Shown here: positions 55,617 through 63,290 of the stretch, one piece after another
Numbering within the stretch: the stretch's first letter is position 1
Layout of the letters: each line of letters opens with the position of its first letter
From: Gaiellasilicea sp963707575
GTDB lineage: Bacteria; Actinomycetota; Thermoleophilia; Gaiellales; Gaiellaceae
Assembly: GCA_963707575.1 (NCBI GenBank)
Contig: OY970171.1
Coordinates: forward strand, 992,001-1,056,000
Direction: 5' to 3'
Length of the DNA stretch: 64,000 nucleotides
Program-made: the position numbers and the translations under genes
The notes under the pieces: model-generated
The model's database searches: none
What the model saw: only the letters and a program-made list of their open reading frames with translations
What the model was told of the DNA's origin: nothing

Positions 55617-56875
55617 GCGGGATGCTCGTTGCGCTGAATGCGCGCACGTTCGCCAGCCTGCGGCGCCATCGCAACTACCGGCTCTTCTTCACCGGCCAGC
55701 TCGTCTCGGTGATCGGGACGTGGATGCAGAACATCGCGCTCGCCTGGCTCGTGGTCGAGCTGACGCGCTCGCCTCTCGCCGTCGGGCTGCTCGCGTTCTG
55801 TCGTTTCATCCCCTTCACGCTGTTCGGCCTGTTTGCGGGCGTCGTCGCCGACCGGATCGACAACCGCAAGCTCGTGATCGGGACGCAGGCGACGTCGATG
55901 GCGTTCTCCGCGATCCTCGCCGTGCTCGTCCTGACCGGCCCGCCACCGCTTTGGCTGATCTACGTGCTCGCAGTGCTCTCCAGCACCGCGCTTGTCTTCG
56001 ACGCACCGGGCCGCCACGCGCTCACCTTCCAGCTCGTCGGCCGCGAGGAGCTGCCGAACGCAGTCGCACTGAACTCCAGCCTCTTCAACGCGTCGCGCGT
56101 CGTCGGCCCCGCGCTCGCTGGCGTGCTGATCGCCGCCTTCGGCGTGGGCGTCTGCTTCGCGGTCAACGCCGTCAGCTTCCTTGCCGTGCTCGCAAGCCTG
56201 CTGCTCATGCGGCCGGCCGAGCTCGTGCCGCTGATCCGAGAGGGCGTCCCGCCGACGATGATGCGCGGGATCCGCGAGGGGCTCGCATACGTCCGCCGGA
56301 CGCCTCAGGCACGGCTCGTGCTCGCGATCGTCGCCGTCGTCAGCACGGTGGGCTTCAACTTCCACGTCATCCTGCCCCTGCTCGCCTCCGAGACGCTGGA
56401 CGCGGGACCGAGGGTGTTCGGCATCCTGTCGGCCTTCTTCGGCGCAGGGGCGCTCGTAGGCGCCCTGCTCTCGGCCGCGCTCGGCCGTGCGAGCTGGAAG
56501 GTGCTCGTCGCCGGCACCGGCGGCTTCAGCCTCTCGCTGCTCGCCCTGGCGCCCGTCACGGCCGTCTGGGTCGCAGCCGCCCTGCTCTTCGTGACGGGAG
56601 CGTGCTTCAGCCTCTGGACGGCGAACGCGAACACGATCCTCCAGCTCGGCGCGCCCGACCACCTGCGCGGCCGGGTGGTGAGCATCTACCTGTGGGCCTT
56701 CGCAGGCCTGGCCCCGCTCGGCGGTCTCCTCGCGGGCTGGCTGACCGAGGTCGGCGGCACCGAGCTCAGCTTCGGCGTTGCGGGCGCTACGGGCCTGGCG
56801 ATGACACTCGTCGCGGGTCGCGAGCTCAAGCAGCGGCGCGATGCCGCGATTGGCGCTCGGCTCGCGCGGGGATGA
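55613..56875 (+). CDS. MFS transporter, EntS-like
   Basis: 420 residues, twelve helices, related to the MFS_3 / enterobactin exporter EntS type: NYRLFFTGQLVSVIGTWMQN, GVVADRIDNRKLVI and GREELPNAVALNSSLFNASR. Exporters of this type move siderophores or drugs. GTG 55613 overlaps the MarR stop; ATG 55622 is also possible. Co-transcribed with and probably repressed by MarR. Confidence 0.88.
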   Translation: MSGMLVALNARTFASLRRHRNYRLFFTGQLVSVIGTWMQNIALAWLVVELTRSPLAVGLLAFCRFIPFTLFGLFAGVVADRIDNRKLVIGTQATSMAFSAILAVLVLTGPPPLWLIYVLAVLSSTALVFDAPGRHALTFQLVGREELPNAVALNSSLFNASRVVGPALAGVLIAAFGVGVCFAVNAVSFLAVLASLLLMRPAELVPLIREGVPPTMMRGIREGLAYVRRTPQARLVLAIVAVVSTVGFNFHVILPLLASETLDAGPRVFGILSAFFGAGALVGALLSAALGRASWKVLVAGTGGFSLSLLALAPVTAVWVAAALLFVTGACFSLWTANANTILQLGAPDHLRGRVVSIYLWAFAGLAPLGGLLAGWLTEVGGTELSFGVAGATGLAMTLVAGRELKQRRDAAIGARLARG

Positions 56876-56903
56876 GCGACGGAGTCAACGAAAGGGAGAG
56901 CTC

Positions 56904-56987
56904 GTGAACATCATCACCATCCTGATCATCGTCCTCGTCGTCCTGCTCGTCCTCGGCCTGCTCGGGCGCGGCCGCTTCCGGGCGTAG
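56904..56987 (+). CDS. 27-residue hydrophobic peptide
   Basis: A GTG start with GGGAGAG three bases upstream opens 27 codons: NIITILIIVLVVLLVLGLLG then GRGRFRA, one membrane helix with a basic tail. The strong site, hydrophobic design and fit between two genes support real expression. It resembles small one-helix proteins common in actinobacterial genomes; function unknown, possibly a regulator of a neighbouring membrane protein. Confidence 0.5.
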   Translation: MNIITILIIVLVVLLVLGLLGRGRFRA

Positions 56988-56992
56988 CGCGG

Positions 56993-57010
56993 TTTTACAA
57001 AGCCCTAACA
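56993..57010. promoter_or_regulatory. 11-bp-spaced direct repeat upstream of the second OmpR system
   Basis: TTTTACA (56993) and CCTAACA (57004) are 11 bp apart, 44-61 bp before the secreted-protein gene that starts the operon. The repeat resembles the TTTTACG pair at 59533 and suggests binding by the operon's own regulator. Confidence 0.4.
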
Positions 57011-57053
57011 CGGCGGCCACGGCGCGCTGACGATCGGCCGCGACAGTGGACAC

Positions 57054-57464
57054 ATGCGTTCGGGCAAGCGAGCGAAGGCACTGTGGGCAGTCGCGGCGTT
57101 GCTCGCCGTCAACGCCGTGCTGCTCGCGGCCCAGCCCGGGTTCGCCCGAACGGGGGCGCTGCCGGGCTCGCTCGCGAACTACTTCTTCGGGCCGAAGCTG
57201 ATTCGGGCCGAGGTGCTCGTGAAGGACGGCGGCGCGCTCCGCGGCTTCCGGGTCGACCGCGGCGTGATCCGCAGCAAGGCGGACGGGACGCTCACGCTCC
57301 GTGAGCGGGACGCCACACTCGTGGCGATCCCCGTCTCGCCCACCGCGACGATCACCGTGGGCGGGCGCGCGGCCTCCTATGCGGCGCTGCGACGCAACAT
57401 GTCGGTGACCGTGATCCGAGAGGGCGACGCTCCGGCGATCGAGGTCCGCGCCGGCCGAGGATGA
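57054..57464 (+). CDS. Small secreted or anchored protein of unknown function
   Basis: 136 residues. Signal or anchor helix (LWAVAALLAVNAVLLAAQPG) and a beta-rich remainder with regular strands (FRVDRGVIRSKADGTLTLRE; ATITVGGRAASYAALRRNMS), possibly an OB- or DUF5666-like fold. No family recognised with confidence. It ends overlapping the response regulator ATG by 4 bp, so it is the first gene of the two-component operon and could be the sensed or accessory protein. Confidence 0.65.
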   Translation: MRSGKRAKALWAVAALLAVNAVLLAAQPGFARTGALPGSLANYFFGPKLIRAEVLVKDGGALRGFRVDRGVIRSKADGTLTLRERDATLVAIPVSPTATITVGGRAASYAALRRNMSVTVIREGDAPAIEVRAGRG

Positions 57465-58177
57465 CCGCCACGGCGGCCGCCGACGCCGTTGCTCCGAGCG
57501 CGACGGGAACGCAGCTCCTGCTCGTCGAGGACGACCCGTCCATCGGCGCGCTCGTCACCGCCTACCTCGAGCAGACCGGCTACCGCGTCGCGTGGGCGCG
57601 CTCGGGCGAGGAGGCGCTGTCGAGCTTCGAGCGCGTCCGCCCGCGCCTGGTGATCCTCGACATCGGCCTGCCCGGTCAAGACGGCTTCGACGTCTGCCGG
57701 GAGCTGCGCGCGCGCTCGCCCGTGCCGGTGCTGATGCTGACCGCGCGCGACGAGGAGGTCGATCGCGTCGCCGGCCTCGAGGTCGGCGCCGACGACTACG
57801 TCACGAAGCCGTTCTCCCCCCGTGAGCTGGCGGCGCGCGTCAAGGCCGTGCTGCGCCGCACCGAGCCGGCGTCGCCCCAGCGCGCGGTCCGCCTCGAGCT
57901 GGGCGACGTCGTCCTCGACCCCGATGCCCGCGAGGTGACAGTGGCCGGCGCTCCGGTCGAGCTGACGGGGAAGGAGTTCGACCTGCTCGCGTACCTGCTC
58001 GAGAATGCGGGCATCGTCGTCTCCCGCGATCAGCTGCTCGACCGGGTCTGGGGCATGAGCTATGCCGGCGGCACCCGCACCGTGGACGTGCACGTGGCGC
58101 AGCTGCGCCGGAAGCTCGGCCGGCCGGAGGCGATCCGGACGTTCCGGGGCTCCGGCTACAAGGCCGTCCGGCCGTGA
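57461..58177 (+). CDS. OmpR-family response regulator
   Basis: 238 residues. Receiver: VEDDPSIGALV, phospho-Asp in VILDIGLPGQDGFD, Lys in DDYVTKPFSPREL. Winged helix: LTGKEFDLLAYLLENAGIVV and RTVDVHVAQLRRKLGR. The ATG overlaps the upstream gene by 4 bp and its stop overlaps the kinase GTG by 4 bp. Candidate targets are the repeats at 56993 and 59533. Confidence 0.93.
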   Translation: MTATAAADAVAPSATGTQLLLVEDDPSIGALVTAYLEQTGYRVAWARSGEEALSSFERVRPRLVILDIGLPGQDGFDVCRELRARSPVPVLMLTARDEEVDRVAGLEVGADDYVTKPFSPRELAARVKAVLRRTEPASPQRAVRLELGDVVLDPDAREVTVAGAPVELTGKEFDLLAYLLENAGIVVSRDQLLDRVWGMSYAGGTRTVDVHVAQLRRKLGRPEAIRTFRGSGYKAVRP

Positions 58178-59529
58178 GACTGGCGTCGCTGCGGGCGCGC
58201 CTCTTCGCAGCGATCGCGCTCGTCGCCCTGCTCTCGCTGGCGCTTGCACTCGCGCTCGGCGCGATCCTGACCCGGCGCGCCGTCGAGCGGAATACGCTGC
58301 GCGACGTCTCGGCGCAGCTCGACCTGCTCGTGGAGCGCGAGCGCGAGGCCGTTCAGCCCTTCTCGCGGCTGCGCTCGCTGCAGGAGTTCGTCGGACGGCA
58401 GGACCAGCGGATCGTGCCGGTGCGCCTGGACGGCTCGGCCGAGCTGCTGCCGCCCGACCGTGCCGCCCAGGTGCGCCACGGAGCCCGGCTCGACGGCACG
58501 GTCGAGGTGGACGGGACGCGGTACCTCTACGCCGCAAGGCTGGTGAAGGGGAAGGGCTACATGCTGCTCCGTCCGACGAGCTCGACGAGCTCGGCCTGGC
58601 GGCCGCACGTCCAGGGCCTGATGGTCGCGGCGCTCGCGACCGCCCTGCTCGCCGCGTTGATCGCGTTCCTGCTCGCCCGGGCGATCGCGCGTCCGGTGCG
58701 ACGTGTCGCCGAGGCGACGAGGGGGCTCGCGACCTCCACGGGCGCGCCGCCGCTCGTGCCGGTCGAGGGCCCGCGCGAGCTGGCGCTGCTGGCGGAGAGC
58801 TTCAATGAGGTGGCGGTTCAGCTCGCGAAGGCGCGCGAGGCGGAGCGGGCCTTCCTGCTCTCCGTCAGCCACGAGCTGAAGACGCCGCTGACCGCGATCC
58901 GCGGCTACGCCGAAGGGCTGCAGGACGGTGCGCTTCCCGCGGGTGAGGCGGCGGCGACGATCGTGACCGAGTCGCGGCGCCTCGAGCGGCTCGTCGGCGA
59001 CGTGCTCGACCTCGCGCGCATGCGCAAGGCCGAGTTCAGCGTCCGCCGGGAGCGGGTCGACCTGAACGCGATCGCGGGCGAGGCGACGCGCCGGTACGAG
59101 GGGCAGGCGCGCGACTTCGGCGTCGCGCTCGAGACCGGCGGGGCCGACGATGCCTGGGCGACCGGCGACGCCGACAGGACGCTGCAGATCGTCTCGAACC
59201 TGGTCGAGAATGCGCTCCGCCTGACGCCGTCGGGTGGTTCGGTCCGTATCGTCGCGCGCCCCGGCGAGCTGCGCGTCGAGGACACCGGCCCAGGGCTCGG
59301 GCCTGAGGAGCTCACGCGCGCCTTCGAGCGCTTCTATCTCTACTCCCGCTACGGCCGCGAGCGGGCAGTCGGCACCGGCCTCGGCCTCGCCATCGTGAAG
59401 GAGCTCGCCGAGGGGATGGGCGGCTCGGTGGCGGCGACGAGCTCGCCCGGAGAGCTGACGGTCTTCGTGGTCCGCCTGCCGCATGCGGTCGCCGGCACGC
59501 GCGCCGAGACCCCTCCGGTCCGCGCCTGA
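58174..59529 (+). CDS. Sensor histidine kinase with HAMP domain
   Basis: 451 residues. Two membrane helices (about 10-32 and 148-170) enclose a sensor loop of roughly 115 residues rich in charged residues; HAMP, then HisKA with SVSHELKTPLTAIRGYAEGL (His near 233) and HATPase with SNLVENALRLTPSG, VEDTGPGL and GTGLGLAIVKELAEG. It pairs with the regulator directly upstream. GTG start. Confidence 0.93.
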   Translation: MRLASLRARLFAAIALVALLSLALALALGAILTRRAVERNTLRDVSAQLDLLVEREREAVQPFSRLRSLQEFVGRQDQRIVPVRLDGSAELLPPDRAAQVRHGARLDGTVEVDGTRYLYAARLVKGKGYMLLRPTSSTSSAWRPHVQGLMVAALATALLAALIAFLLARAIARPVRRVAEATRGLATSTGAPPLVPVEGPRELALLAESFNEVAVQLAKAREAERAFLLSVSHELKTPLTAIRGYAEGLQDGALPAGEAAATIVTESRRLERLVGDVLDLARMRKAEFSVRRERVDLNAIAGEATRRYEGQARDFGVALETGGADDAWATGDADRTLQIVSNLVENALRLTPSGGSVRIVARPGELRVEDTGPGLGPEELTRAFERFYLYSRYGRERAVGTGLGLAIVKELAEGMGGSVAATSSPGELTVFVVRLPHAVAGTRAETPPVRA

Positions 59530-59532
59530 TCC

Positions 59533-59550
59533 TTTTACGCCGGTTTTACG
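59533..59550. promoter_or_regulatory. TTTTACG direct repeat before the RTX gene
   Basis: Two TTTTACG copies at 59533 and 59544, exactly 11 bp apart, lie 3 bp after the kinase stop and 72-89 bp before the RTX gene. They match the sequence and spacing of the repeat before the two-component operon, so the same regulator probably controls this gene. Confidence 0.5.
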
Positions 59551-59621
59551 TTCGACGAACTGCTGCCTGACGCCGCGTGGAGAGGATCAGCACGTCAGTT
59601 TTCGCTAAGGAGGGACGTCAG

Positions 59622-60182
59622 ATGAAGAAGCTCACGGTGTTCACGATCGTCGGGGTGCTCGCGCTCTCGCTCGTGGCCGTGGCCGGTGCACATCGCATCG
59701 TCACGATCAAGGGCACGCACGGCGCCGACGCGCTTACGGGCACGCCCGGCGCCGACAGGGTCTTCGCCCGCGGCGGAGACGACTCGGTCAATGCGGGTGA
59801 CGGCAACGACCGCATCCACGGCAACCGCGGCAACGACACGCTGAACGGCGACGGCGGCAACGACCGCGTCTGGGGCGGCGTCGGCAACGACACGATCTCG
59901 GGCGGCGAGGGCAACGACGTCCTCCGCGGCCGGCCGGGCGACGACGTCGTCGACGGCGGCAACGGCAACGACGTGATCTGGGTCGGCCACGGCGCCGACA
60001 TCCAGCGGGGCGGCGAAGGCGACGACCGCATGCACGCGCTCGCGCGCGACCGCCAGCTCGACCAGATCGACTGCGGCGGCGGCAACGACGTCGTCTGGCT
60101 GAACGCGACCGAGCAGGACACGCACGTGAACTGCGAGATCGTGAAGACCGTCACGGTCACCGGCAACGGCGGCGACAACTAG
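59622..60182 (+). CDS. Secreted RTX calcium-binding repeat protein
   Basis: 186 residues. A signal peptide (KKLTVFTIVGVLALSLVAVA) precedes about nine GGxGxDxU nonapeptides between residues 46 and 135 (GGDDSVNAGDGNDRIHGNRG; GGVGNDTISGGEGNDVLRGR), which fold into a calcium-stabilised parallel roll. A C-terminal cap has two Cys (DQIDCGGG, HVNCEI). ATG 59622 has AAGGAGG nine bases upstream. A small extracellular calcium-binding protein; role unknown. Strong terminator follows. Confidence 0.88.
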   Translation: MKKLTVFTIVGVLALSLVAVAGAHRIVTIKGTHGADALTGTPGADRVFARGGDDSVNAGDGNDRIHGNRGNDTLNGDGGNDRVWGGVGNDTISGGEGNDVLRGRPGDDVVDGGNGNDVIWVGHGADIQRGGEGDDRMHALARDRQLDQIDCGGGNDVVWLNATEQDTHVNCEIVKTVTVTGNGGDN

Positions 60183-60197
60183 GAGTTATTGGCCGGA

Positions 60198-60236
60198 TGC
60201 GGCCGGAGGCAAGGTGATGCGATGCCTCCGGCCGCA
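60198..60236. terminator. Bidirectional terminator
   Basis: TGCGGCCGGAGGCA and TGCCTCCGGCCGCA form a perfect 14-bp stem with an 11-base loop, 15 bp after the RTX stop and 12 bp before the convergent 44-residue gene's stop. Confidence 0.8.
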
Positions 60237-60247
60237 GTCGGCCGTCG

Positions 60248-60382
60248 TCACCGGCTGCGCTGGACGTTGCGCCGGTGATTCCGCTGCGCGGCACGGGCCG
60301 CGAGCGTGATGCGCCGCGCGCTCTTGGGGCGCCGGACCGGGCCCTGCCTGCGCGCGTCGTGATAAGTCGCGTGTGTCAGCAT
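60248..60382 (-). CDS. 44-residue highly basic small protein
   Basis: ATG 60382 is preceded by AAAGGAGGTG, a near-perfect ribosome-binding site six bases away, the strongest in the region. The product (LTHATYHDARRQGPVRRPKS, then RRITLAARAAQRNHRRNVQR) is very basic with no acid after residue 8, suggesting nucleic-acid or ribosome binding. No family recognised. It ends at the bidirectional terminator. Confidence 0.5.
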   Translation of the reverse strand: MLTHATYHDARRQGPVRRPKSARRITLAARAAQRNHRRNVQRSR

Positions 60383-60576
60383 CGCACCTCCTTTCATGCG
60401 TGAGAGGCTACGGAACGGGCCGCCCGCGGTCATCGGCCGCGGTGACGACCCGCCCTCGTCCGGGAGGACGATTTCCCTCTCCCGGGGGACGGCGCCGCAG
60501 AGCTCTGCCGACGATAGTGCGGGTACTGCGGCGTACGACCCGGCCGTGCGGCGGCCGGAACCCCCCAAGGAGAGCG

Positions 60577-60966
60577 ATGCACACGATTGCGGCTGGAGAG
60601 CCTCCGCTCAGTCCCGAGACGATCGGCCGAGCACCCTCCAACTACGACGCACCCGTCCCGCTCGTCCCGTTCGACGAGCTCGTGCGCCGCAAGACCGCGG
60701 CCCAGGCCACGGTCCCGGACTCTCCGATCGCTCCGATTGCCCCGATCGCTCCGATCGCGGCGGTCGAGCGGCTCCGGCTCGTCGTGCGCCTGCTCGGCGG
60801 CGAGGAGCTCGAGGTCGGAACCTTTCTCGACAAGGACGCAGCGGCCGCGCGGGCAAAGGAGCTCGTCGCGAACCTCGCCGCCGCCGAGGCTGCGGGCGAG
60901 TGGCCCGAGGTCGAGGGCCGGCACCTCCGCCCCGCCTCGATCGTCTCGGTCGACGTTCTCTCGTAA
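60577..60966 (+). CDS. Hypothetical protein with (Pro-Ile-Ala)n repeat
   Basis: 129 residues. ATG 60577 has CCAAGGAGAG directly upstream. The N-terminal half is extended and ends in PIAPIAPIAPIA, encoded by a 9-bp DNA repeat; the C-terminal half (LRLVVRLLGGEELEVGTFLD; KDAAAARAKELVANLAAAEA) looks like a small alpha/beta domain of unknown family. Converges on the formyltransferase with a 4-bp gap. Confidence 0.6.
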   Translation: MHTIAAGEPPLSPETIGRAPSNYDAPVPLVPFDELVRRKTAAQATVPDSPIAPIAPIAPIAAVERLRLVVRLLGGEELEVGTFLDKDAAAARAKELVANLAAAEAAGEWPEVEGRHLRPASIVSVDVLS

Positions 60967-60970
60967 TGAG

Positions 60971-61813
60971 CTAGAGCGACTCGCTGCTGACGATCCAGAG
61001 CGGACCGTCGCCACACTCGACGCGCCGCGCGTCGCCGCCGGGGTCGCGCAGGCTCGTCCGCCTGATCCGCACGCGCTCGCCGTCGAGCTCTGCAATGGGT
61101 GCCACGACGGACGACAGGTCCATCGTCAGGTGCCAGGCGCGCACCTGGTCGTGGATCCGCCGGGCCGGCTGCGACCAGTCGACGCGCGCGTAGTCGTCGT
61201 CCTCGAAGTGGCCGGCCCAGGTCGCGGCAGCGTCGTCCTGCGGGTCGCCGGGGTCGCCCGCAGCCACCCGCTCCAGCACCTGCGGCAGCAGGCGGAAGGC
61301 CTCGGCACCGAGCTTGGGCCCGATCTCCATGATCTCGCAGTCGTCGTCCTCGATCGGGATGCTGCCCTGAGCGAGTAGGCGGCCCGTGTCGAGCTCCGCG
61401 TCCATCCAGTGCCACGTGACCCCGAAGCGGCCGTCGCCGTCACGGAGAGCCCACGCGAGGGGGACCGGCCCCCGGTGCCGCGGCAGCAACGCGGGATGCA
61501 GGTTGATCGAGCCGAGCCTCGGCACGTCGAGCGCGGCCTGCGGGAGCTTCCAGGCGAAGCCCCAGCAGATCGTCAGGTCGGGCTCGAGCGCGCGCAGGAG
61601 GGGCTCCATCCGCCACTTGTCCCTCGCGAACAGGATGTCGAGCCCGTGGGGAACGGTGTCGTTCGTCAGCGTCAGATCCGGCGGGCGCTCGCGCTCGAGC
61701 CGCGCGGTGACGACGCCGACCGGCTCGTGCCCCAGCTCCTGCAGCACGGGGACGATCCGCTCCACCACGGGCTGCACCATCGAGATGATCGCGACGCGCC
61801 AGGACTCACTCAT
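60971..61813 (-). CDS. Formyltransferase family protein (Fmt/PurN-type fold)
   Basis: 280 residues. The formyltransferase catalytic triad Asn-His-Asp is present: SINLHPALLPRHRG (Asn, His) and HWMDAELDTGRLL (Asp). The C-terminal part differs from methionyl-tRNA formyltransferase, so it may formylate an amino sugar or amine using 10-formyl-THF. ATG 61813 has GAGGAGG seven bases before it and overlaps the nucleotidyltransferase stop by 4 bp. Confidence 0.8.
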   Translation of the reverse strand: MSESWRVAIISMVQPVVERIVPVLQELGHEPVGVVTARLERERPPDLTLTNDTVPHGLDILFARDKWRMEPLLRALEPDLTICWGFAWKLPQAALDVPRLGSINLHPALLPRHRGPVPLAWALRDGDGRFGVTWHWMDAELDTGRLLAQGSIPIEDDDCEIMEIGPKLGAEAFRLLPQVLERVAAGDPGDPQDDAAATWAGHFEDDDYARVDWSQPARRIHDQVRAWHLTMDLSSVVAPIAELDGERVRIRRTSLRDPGGDARRVECGDGPLWIVSSESL

Positions 61814-62664
61814 GCCGGCACCTCCTCGCACGGCTCGGCCGGCAGCGACCAGATCGTGCGGGCGCGGCCCGTGTCCACCTCGGGCAGGTGCTCCTCGACG
61901 AGCTCGAGCGTGCGCTCGACGAGGTCGTCGAGCTCGGCCTGCACGCGCTCGCGCGGCAGGTCGAGCAGGGCGTCGAGCCGCGCGGCGGCGTCGGGCGGCG
62001 TCAGCTCCATCCGGCCGACGACGACGCCGACGCGCTTCAGCTTGTCGGGCGCGACGTAGACCCGGTTCAGCCCCGCGAGCACGCCCACCAGGCTACGCAT
62101 CGTCGCGAGCACGTACTCGTAGAAGACGACGAGGTCGCCGCGGTCGCGGCCCATCCCCTCGTAGATCCAGCTCGGCCTGAACGTGAGGTGCTTGCGCACC
62201 ATCGCGAGCCGCAGCTCATGGGGGTAGTCCTGCACGCGCGCGCGGATCGGCTCGTACTCCTCCTCGCCGAAGAGGACGAGCGCCTCCTGCACCCCGCGCA
62301 GGACGTCGAGGCTCGTGGTGTCCGTGTCGGTGCCGGCCAGCACGCCGTCGATCAGCTCGTGCAGCCAGCCGAGGCGCACGTGTGCGATGTCCGCCTTCAG
62401 CCGGCCGAAGCGGACCTGCTCGAGCCAGGCGTTGCCCGGGTAGCTCTCGATCCAGGTGAAGCGCGCGCCACCCGAGCGCGAGTCCTCGAGCCAATCCGAG
62501 TCGATCTCCTCCCAGTACACGAGCGTGTCGCAGTCCGACCAGCGGTCGGCAACACCCTGTGCCACCGAGCCGCCGAGGACGGCCATCCGCGCTCCAGGAT
62601 GGTCGACGTAGGGCTTGATGTAGTCGCGTGCGAACTCGACGCGCCACGCGGATTGCTCGTTCAT
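61810..62664 (-). CDS. Nucleotidyltransferase-fold protein (DUF4037-like)
   Basis: 284 residues. N-terminal nucleotidyltransferase motif GGSVAQGVADRWSDCDTLVY (GGS ... SDxD), with later acid in LKADIAH, then a helical domain. Relatives include aminoglycoside nucleotidyltransferases and uncharacterised enzymes. First gene of a two-gene unit with the formyltransferase; the pair suggests two steps on the same amine or sugar, inferred only from the 4-bp overlap. Confidence 0.78.
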   Translation of the reverse strand: MNEQSAWRVEFARDYIKPYVDHPGARMAVLGGSVAQGVADRWSDCDTLVYWEEIDSDWLEDSRSGGARFTWIESYPGNAWLEQVRFGRLKADIAHVRLGWLHELIDGVLAGTDTDTTSLDVLRGVQEALVLFGEEEYEPIRARVQDYPHELRLAMVRKHLTFRPSWIYEGMGRDRGDLVVFYEYVLATMRSLVGVLAGLNRVYVAPDKLKRVGVVVGRMELTPPDAAARLDALLDLPRERVQAELDDLVERTLELVEEHLPEVDTGRARTIWSLPAEPCEEVPA

Positions 62665-62698
62665 GCACCGATCGTAATCGGGGCGCTATCGTCGGACC

Positions 62699-63238
62699 GT
62701 GCCGACACGCGTCCTCTACTACGCCGCCTCGAGCCTCGACGGCCGCATCGCAGGGCCAGAGCACGACCTCGCCTTCCTGAAGACGCTCACCGGTGCGGAG
62801 AACGACTACGAGACGTTCTTCGTCGACATCGACTCCCTGATCATGGGCGGCGAGACCTGGCGCTTCATGGTCGACCACGGCAGCTGGCCATACGGCGACA
62901 AGCCCACCTGGATCGTCACGCACGCCGACGCACTGGAGGAGCTCGAGGGGGCAGGCGACGCGCTCGAGCGGTACGCGGGCGACCTCGCGGAGCTCGTGCG
63001 GCAGGTCGGCGAGCGCGGCTGCAAGCGAACCTGGCTCGTCGGCGGCGGCTCGCTCGCGGGCCAGCTGCTCGACGCCGACCTGATCGACGAGCTCGTTCTG
63101 ACGGTCGCGCCGACGTTCGTGGGCCGCGGCCCGACGCTCGCGGACGGCGTGTTCCCGCTGCGGCGCTTTCGGCTGACGGAACTCGACCGCTTCGGCGACG
63201 ACGGCGTGCGTCTGCGCTACGAGCGCGCCCGGGACTGA
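62699..63238 (+). CDS. Dihydrofolate reductase-like (RibD C-terminal) family protein
   Basis: 179 residues. DHFR-fold: VLYYAASSLDGRIAGPEHDL, SLIMGGETWRFMV, CKRTWLVGGGSLAGQLLDAD and DELVLTVAPTFVG, typical of the RibD_C/YyaP group that binds NADPH but whose substrates are mostly unknown. GTG start; followed by a strong terminator. Confidence 0.88.
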   Translation: MPTRVLYYAASSLDGRIAGPEHDLAFLKTLTGAENDYETFFVDIDSLIMGGETWRFMVDHGSWPYGDKPTWIVTHADALEELEGAGDALERYAGDLAELVRQVGERGCKRTWLVGGGSLAGQLLDADLIDELVLTVAPTFVGRGPTLADGVFPLRRFRLTELDRFGDDGVRLRYERARD

Positions 63239-63244
63239 GCGACC

Positions 63245-63274
63245 GGCGGAGCCCCGCGGGGGCGGGGCTCCGCC
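63245..63274. terminator. Bidirectional terminator
   Basis: GGCGGAGCCCCGC and GCGGGGCTCCGCC form a perfect 13-bp stem with a GGGG loop, 6 bp past the DHFR-like stop and 16 bp from the convergent gene's stop. Confidence 0.8.
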
Positions 63275-63290
63275 GTCTCTCCGACCGTGC

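Noticed and set aside
59759..60030. Repeated GGCGGCAACGAC-like DNA in the RTX gene as a CRISPR or satellite
   Set aside because: Repeats are explained by tandem RTX nonapeptide codons; no spacers of uniform unique sequence.
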